From contig RDDY01000049.1 in NCBI GenBank assembly GCA_003852805.1, forward strand, positions 1 through 9,156: DNA of 9,156 nucleotides, in the 5' to 3' direction. A program made the position numbers and the translations under genes. How positions within the stretch are numbered: the stretch's first letter is position 1; each line of letters opens with the position of its first letter. This DNA comes from Chryseobacterium sp. (GTDB lineage: Bacteria; Bacteroidota; Bacteroidia; Flavobacteriales; Weeksellaceae). The notes under the pieces are model-generated. The model saw only the letters and a program-made list of their open reading frames with translations, made no database searches and was not told the origin of the DNA. Shown here one piece after another: positions 7,033 through 9,156 of this stretch.

Positions 7033-7409
7033 CAGTCCCTGTTTTTGAGTTGTTCGTCAATCACGCGGCGCAGTTCTTCCAGTTCCTCTTTTGACATCTT
7101 GCTGTTCGCGGTGAAGAACGATGCAAACTGCGGTGCCGAATTGCCAAAGAAGCGACGCACCATTTCGCCAACGGTTCCGCGGAAATACTCGTCTTTGCCG
7201 ATGAGCGGATGATACCGGCGAGAGTTACCGAAGGTTTTGTAACCAATGAGCTTCTTGCTTTGCATCCGTTTTAAAACGGTGGCCACGGTGGTGGCTGCGG
7301 GCTGCGGTTCGGGGTAGCGTTCCAAAATATCTTTCATAAAAGATGGTCCGTTTTTCCAAAGGATTTCCATCAGGTCTTGTTCGGCTTCGGTCAGTTTTAT
7401 CGGTTTCAT
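7032..7409 (-). CDS. BlaI/MecI-family transcriptional repressor
   Basis: This is a 125-residue dimeric winged-helix repressor, of typical family length. The N-terminal domain starts KLTEAEQDLMEILWKNGP (5-22). The recognition helix is AATTVATVLKRMQSKKLI (38-55) and the wing is YKTFGNSRRYHPL (57-69). The C-terminal dimerisation helices carry the family's SKEELEELRRVIDEQL ending. In staphylococcal BlaI, partner-triggered cleavage occurs at an Asn-Phe bond just before the last helix; the equivalent stretch here reads FASFFTAN (95-102), so that exact bond is not conserved by my hand alignment. The gene heads a two-gene operon with the M56 protease and very probably represses its own promoter through the half-sites at 7420-7448. 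The leader from the -7 element to ATG is only about 25 bases. No beta-lactamase gene is visible, so the regulated targets are unknown. Confidence 0.92.
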   Translation of the reverse strand: MKPIKLTEAEQDLMEILWKNGPSFMKDILERYPEPQPAATTVATVLKRMQSKKLIGYKTFGNSRRYHPLIGKDEYFRGTVGEMVRRFFGNSAPQFASFFTANSKMSKEELEELRRVIDEQLKNRD

Positions 7410-7419
7410 TTTGGTTTGA

Positions 7420-7448
7420 ATAGAATTACTTCTACAAATATAGAATTA
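7420..7448 (-). promoter_or_regulatory. blaI promoter with overlapping repressor half-sites
   Basis: On the - strand a perfect TATATTTG element (7442-7435) matches the Bacteroidota -7 consensus TAnnTTTG. It lies 25 bases before the blaI ATG. No TTTG is seen at the standard 19-21-base spacing; the nearest is only 11 bases upstream (7457-7454). Around the element, + strand TAGAA at 7421-7425 and 7441-7445 and the inverted TTCTA at 7430-7434 form two dyads (TAGAA-N4-TTCTA and TTCTA-N6-TAGAA). The 9-base word ATAGAATTA recurs exactly 20 bases apart (7420 and 7440), about two helical turns. A BlaI dimer bound here would block RNA polymerase, so autorepression is inferred. Confidence 0.6.
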
Positions 7449-7561
7449 AAAATCAAAAAAATTAGTATCCCCGGAAAATAATTATCGATTAATTTCTATG
7501 TTGAATAAAATGCCGGATTAATACTATTGCTCAGACGCAGGATTTACGCTTGTCGTAAGCA

Positions 7562-7590
7562 ATAAAAAACCGCTTCCGGTAAAGAAGCGG
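7562..7590 (-). terminator. intrinsic terminator of the cold-shock-domain gene
   Basis: On the - strand a perfect 7-bp stem, CCGCTTC / GAAGCGG (7590-7584 with 7576-7570), closes a 7-base loop and is followed by TTTTTT-ATT (7569-7561). It lies 12 bases after the TAA at 7605-7603. Confidence 0.88.
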
Positions 7591-7602
7591 CGATTGCAGT
7601 AA

Positions 7603-8037
7603 TTATCGTGCTATTTTAATGTCGATGGCAGAAAGACCTTTGGGCGATCGTTCGACTTCAAAAAGAACTCTGTTGCCTTTTTTAACGAGCTCGGTGCAAT
7701 TGTTGGTGTGGAAGAAAATGTTTTCTTTGCTTTTTTCCTCGTTGATAAAACCGTAGCCTTTGTCACTCAGGAAAGTAATCGTACCGGTTTTTACCACTTC
7801 CTCGGGTTCAATAGGAGCTGCGCCCAACTGTATTTCGTTCAGGTCAAAATCCTCATCGTTCTGCTTTTCAGGCGGTGTGTCGGTAAATCGGCCGTGGGCA
7901 TCCACATAAACGATCATGTCATCAAGGCTTTTGCCTTTATTGTTGTTTTCTTTGCGCTCCTCGCGTCGAAGCGCCTTTTCTTTCTGCTTCTGAATCTTCT
8001 TTTTTTTGTTTTCTTTTTTCGAAAAAGAATCTGCCAT
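7603..8037 (-). CDS. cold-shock-domain protein with lysine-rich N-terminal extension
   Basis: This is a 144-residue predicted RNA/ssDNA-binding protein of the cytoplasm. The C-terminal cold-shock OB fold spans about 83-144. RNP1 is KGYGFI (93-98) and RNP2 is NIFFHT (106-111), followed by the KKGNRVLFEVERSPKGLSAIDI strands typical of the family. Unlike CspA (about 70 residues) it has an 80-residue extension: a very basic, probably disordered helix-prone stretch (KKENKKKKIQKQKEKALRRE, from 7), a short hydrophobic segment IVYVDAHGRFTDTPPEK (42-58), and an acidic linker (60-82). This layout recurs in Flavobacteriia; the basic part probably adds nonspecific nucleic-acid binding. The gene is monocistronic by layout, with terminators on both sides. 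The ATG is preceded by an A/T-rich leader (TTAAAAATTAAAAT), as usual in this phylum. Confidence 0.9.
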   Translation of the reverse strand: MADSFSKKENKKKKIQKQKEKALRREERKENNNKGKSLDDMIVYVDAHGRFTDTPPEKQNDEDFDLNEIQLGAAPIEPEEVVKTGTITFLSDKGYGFINEEKSKENIFFHTNNCTELVKKGNRVLFEVERSPKGLSAIDIKIAR

Positions 8038-8162
8038 ATTTTAATTTTTAATGTTCGGATAAGGTACGGAATATAATCGTCAATTACCAGCGTTTATTTT
8101 TTAATTTTTATAAATCGGGTTGCGCGGTTTTAGACCGTAACAAAACGGCTGCCGGACAAAAC
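8038..8162 (-). promoter_or_regulatory. intergenic region that must hold the cold-shock gene promoter
   Basis: These 125 bases separate the M49 terminator from the cold-shock ATG. I see no exact TTTG/TAnnTTTG pair. The best partial match on the - strand is TTG (in AATTGACG) followed 14 bases later by TACCTTAT (8067-8060), which is a poor fit. The sequence is very A/T-rich, and TTTTAATTTTTA occurs twice exactly 60 bases apart (8039-8050 and 8099-8110), probably a low-complexity coincidence. No cold-box-like structure is evident by eye. Confidence 0.25.
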
Positions 8163-8186
8163 AAAAAACCACCGTTTCCAGTGGCT
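8163..8186 (-). terminator. intrinsic terminator of the M49 peptidase gene
   Basis: On the - strand CCACTG / CGGTGG (8184-8179 with 8174-8169, one G-T wobble) closes a GAAA tetraloop. Outer G-T and A-T pairs can extend the stem, and TTTTTTG follows (8168-8162). It begins 8 bases after the TAA stop at 8195-8193. Confidence 0.8.
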
Positions 8187-8192
8187 CACTGA

Positions 8193-9156
8193 TTAATTGT
8201 TGTCGGGTAGGTAGCTGTATTCTTTTGCATAGCGCAGCATCTGCTCAGGGAAGCTGTCGGGATACTTCAGAACATAATCCGTCACCCTGCCTGCGGCGTC
8301 TTTTACCGGAGTGATGTACGGATTGACAAAGCCGCGGTAGGGCGCCTCGTCGTACTTGGAGTTGCGGGCCAACACTTCTTTGTGAATGGCTTGGTCCACT
8401 TTTACACCGTAGTTTTCCACCAGATTCTTCGCAGCATTGTAGTCGCCTTCAGATTTGATGCGCTGAGTCTCGCGCAACAGTTGGCCGAATAGGTCGTGCA
8501 GTTTGTCGTAATCGTTGATCTTGAAATAGGTTTTGCCGTTGCGCACCACTTTTTCGATCACGTTGTCTTTTTTGCCTTTTTCGAAGACCCAGGCGCTCAC
8601 CCACTGGCGGTTGCGCATATGAGATTCCTCGATGTCGGCGCCCGGTTCCAGGCGGACGAGCTGCATCATCAGGCCGTTGCGGATGTAGTTTTCATACGCC
8701 GCTTTGCCCAGTTCTTTCCAATTGTCGGTCAGGCCCAGTTCCTGCAGTTTCGGATTGTACAGAAAATACAGCCCGACCAAATCTGCGCGGCCTTCTTCCA
8801 TGGTAGAAGCGTAACTCTTCAGCGTTTCCTTCGGTGTACCCACGCCCGGATTGATCTGCCCCGATGCATGGCCAACCACCTCGTGCAGCGCGGTGTGCAG
8901 TTTGCCCGCTAGTTCGCCGTATTTCTCGGCGCGTTGGAATTCCGCTTCATCGTTGACAAATTCGCGCAGTCTGCCCGAACCGCCCGCATGGTTGTACGCA
9001 TCGATGATGTTGCCGAGCGAGATCGATTTGGAGCCGTGTTCCGCCCTGATCCAGTCGGCGTTCGGCAGGTTGACCCCGATCGGTGTGCTCGGCGACGAGT
9101 CTCCTGATTCAGAAGCCACGATCACCGTTTTGTAACTTACGCCGACCACATTTTTC
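8193..9156 (-). CDS. dipeptidyl-peptidase III-like metallopeptidase (family M49), N-terminal part missing at window edge
   Basis: About 320 C-terminal residues are visible; the frame stays open to base 9156, so the gene starts outside the window. A GTG at 9149 is in frame, but the coding pattern continues through it (K-N-V-V-G-V), so it is not taken as the start. The M49 zinc site is present: HEVVGH at 8885-8868, a form of the family's HExxGH, followed about 25 residues later by MEEGRADLVGLYFL, a form of EExRAD that supplies the third zinc ligand and neighbours. M49 enzymes remove dipeptides from the N-terminus of short peptides. Full-length bacterial relatives are roughly 650-700 residues, so about half is seen. 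The protein ends EYSYLPDNN with a terminator directly behind. The cell location (cytoplasmic or lipoprotein) cannot be judged without the N-terminus. Confidence 0.9.
   Translation of the reverse strand, partial: KNVVGVSYKTVIVASESGDSSPSTPIGVNLPNADWIRAEHGSKSISLGNIIDAYNHAGGSGRLREFVNDEAEFQRAEKYGELAGKLHTALHEVVGHASGQINPGVGTPKETLKSYASTMEEGRADLVGLYFLYNPKLQELGLTDNWKELGKAAYENYIRNGLMMQLVRLEPGADIEESHMRNRQWVSAWVFEKGKKDNVIEKVVRNGKTYFKINDYDKLHDLFGQLLRETQRIKSEGDYNAAKNLVENYGVKVDQAIHKEVLARNSKYDEAPYRGFVNPYITPVKDAAGRVTDYVLKYPDSFPEQMLRYAKEYSYLPDNN

Noticed and set aside
5701..7409. Beta-lactam resistance locus
   Set aside because: There is no beta-lactamase gene and no penicillin-binding sensor domain; BlaI/M56 pairs in Bacteroidota are often unrelated to beta-lactams.
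7544..7558. Inverted repeat TTACG-CTTGT-CGTAA between the cold-shock terminator and the blaI promoter
   Set aside because: It has only 5 bp, no T-tract in either direction, and no gene nearby that it would obviously serve; likely chance.
8039..8110. TTTTAATTTTTA repeated 60 bases apart
   Set aside because: The word is low-complexity A/T sequence in an A/T-rich leader; no further copies or array structure.
1..9156. Mobile element, CRISPR array, phage or defence system
   Set aside because: No transposase, integrase, terminal repeats, spaced repeat array or nuclease/helicase gene could be found on either strand.

Overview
The window looks like chromosomal DNA of a Bacteroidota bacterium, most likely class Flavobacteriia and perhaps near Weeksellaceae (Chryseobacterium relatives). 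The grounds are protein style and signals: Flavobacteriia-type exported proteins, a PorT-like outer-membrane barrel, an M56 peptidase fused to a TonB C-terminal domain and paired with a BlaI repressor, a lysine-rich cold-shock-domain protein, an M49 peptidase, TAnnTTTG-type promoter elements and A-rich leaders without clear Shine-Dalgarno sites. Genus-level placement is a guess.

Layout. Bases 1-2716 (+ strand) hold a candidate promoter and two exported-protein genes. The first encodes a large L-type-lectin/DUF11 surface protein. The second, 31 bases downstream, encodes a small secreted protein made largely of two copies of the module that also ends the first protein. A strong bidirectional hairpin terminator (2739-2775) separates this pair from everything to the right, which lies on the - strand.

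On the - strand, read from right to left, come: the C-terminal part of a dipeptidyl-peptidase III-like M49 metallopeptidase running off the right edge (8193-9156); a cold-shock-domain protein (7603-8037); a blaI-blaR1-like pair with a TGATG stop/start overlap (7409-5701); an MscS-family mechanosensitive channel (5633-4782); and a TolC-family outer-membrane factor followed after 11 bases by a small outer-membrane beta-barrel (4728-2819). Each of these transcription units except the last ends in its own hairpin plus T-tract; the last uses the shared terminator at 2739-2775. They therefore look like five largely independent units, not one operon.

Regulation. The clearest circuit is blaI/M56. A set of TAGAA/TTCTA half-sites surrounds a perfect TATATTTG promoter element just upstream of blaI, which fits autorepression relieved by the membrane metalloprotease. 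No beta-lactamase gene is in the window, so the output of the circuit is not visible. The TolC gene has no membrane-fusion or pump gene beside it here.

I found no rRNA, tRNA, CRISPR array, insertion sequence or phage gene, and no defence system. The most notable items are the shared and duplicated C-terminal module in the two exported proteins, the M56-TonB fusion with its operator/promoter layout, and the orphan TolC-barrel pair. Most of the window is ordinary core-type gene content.
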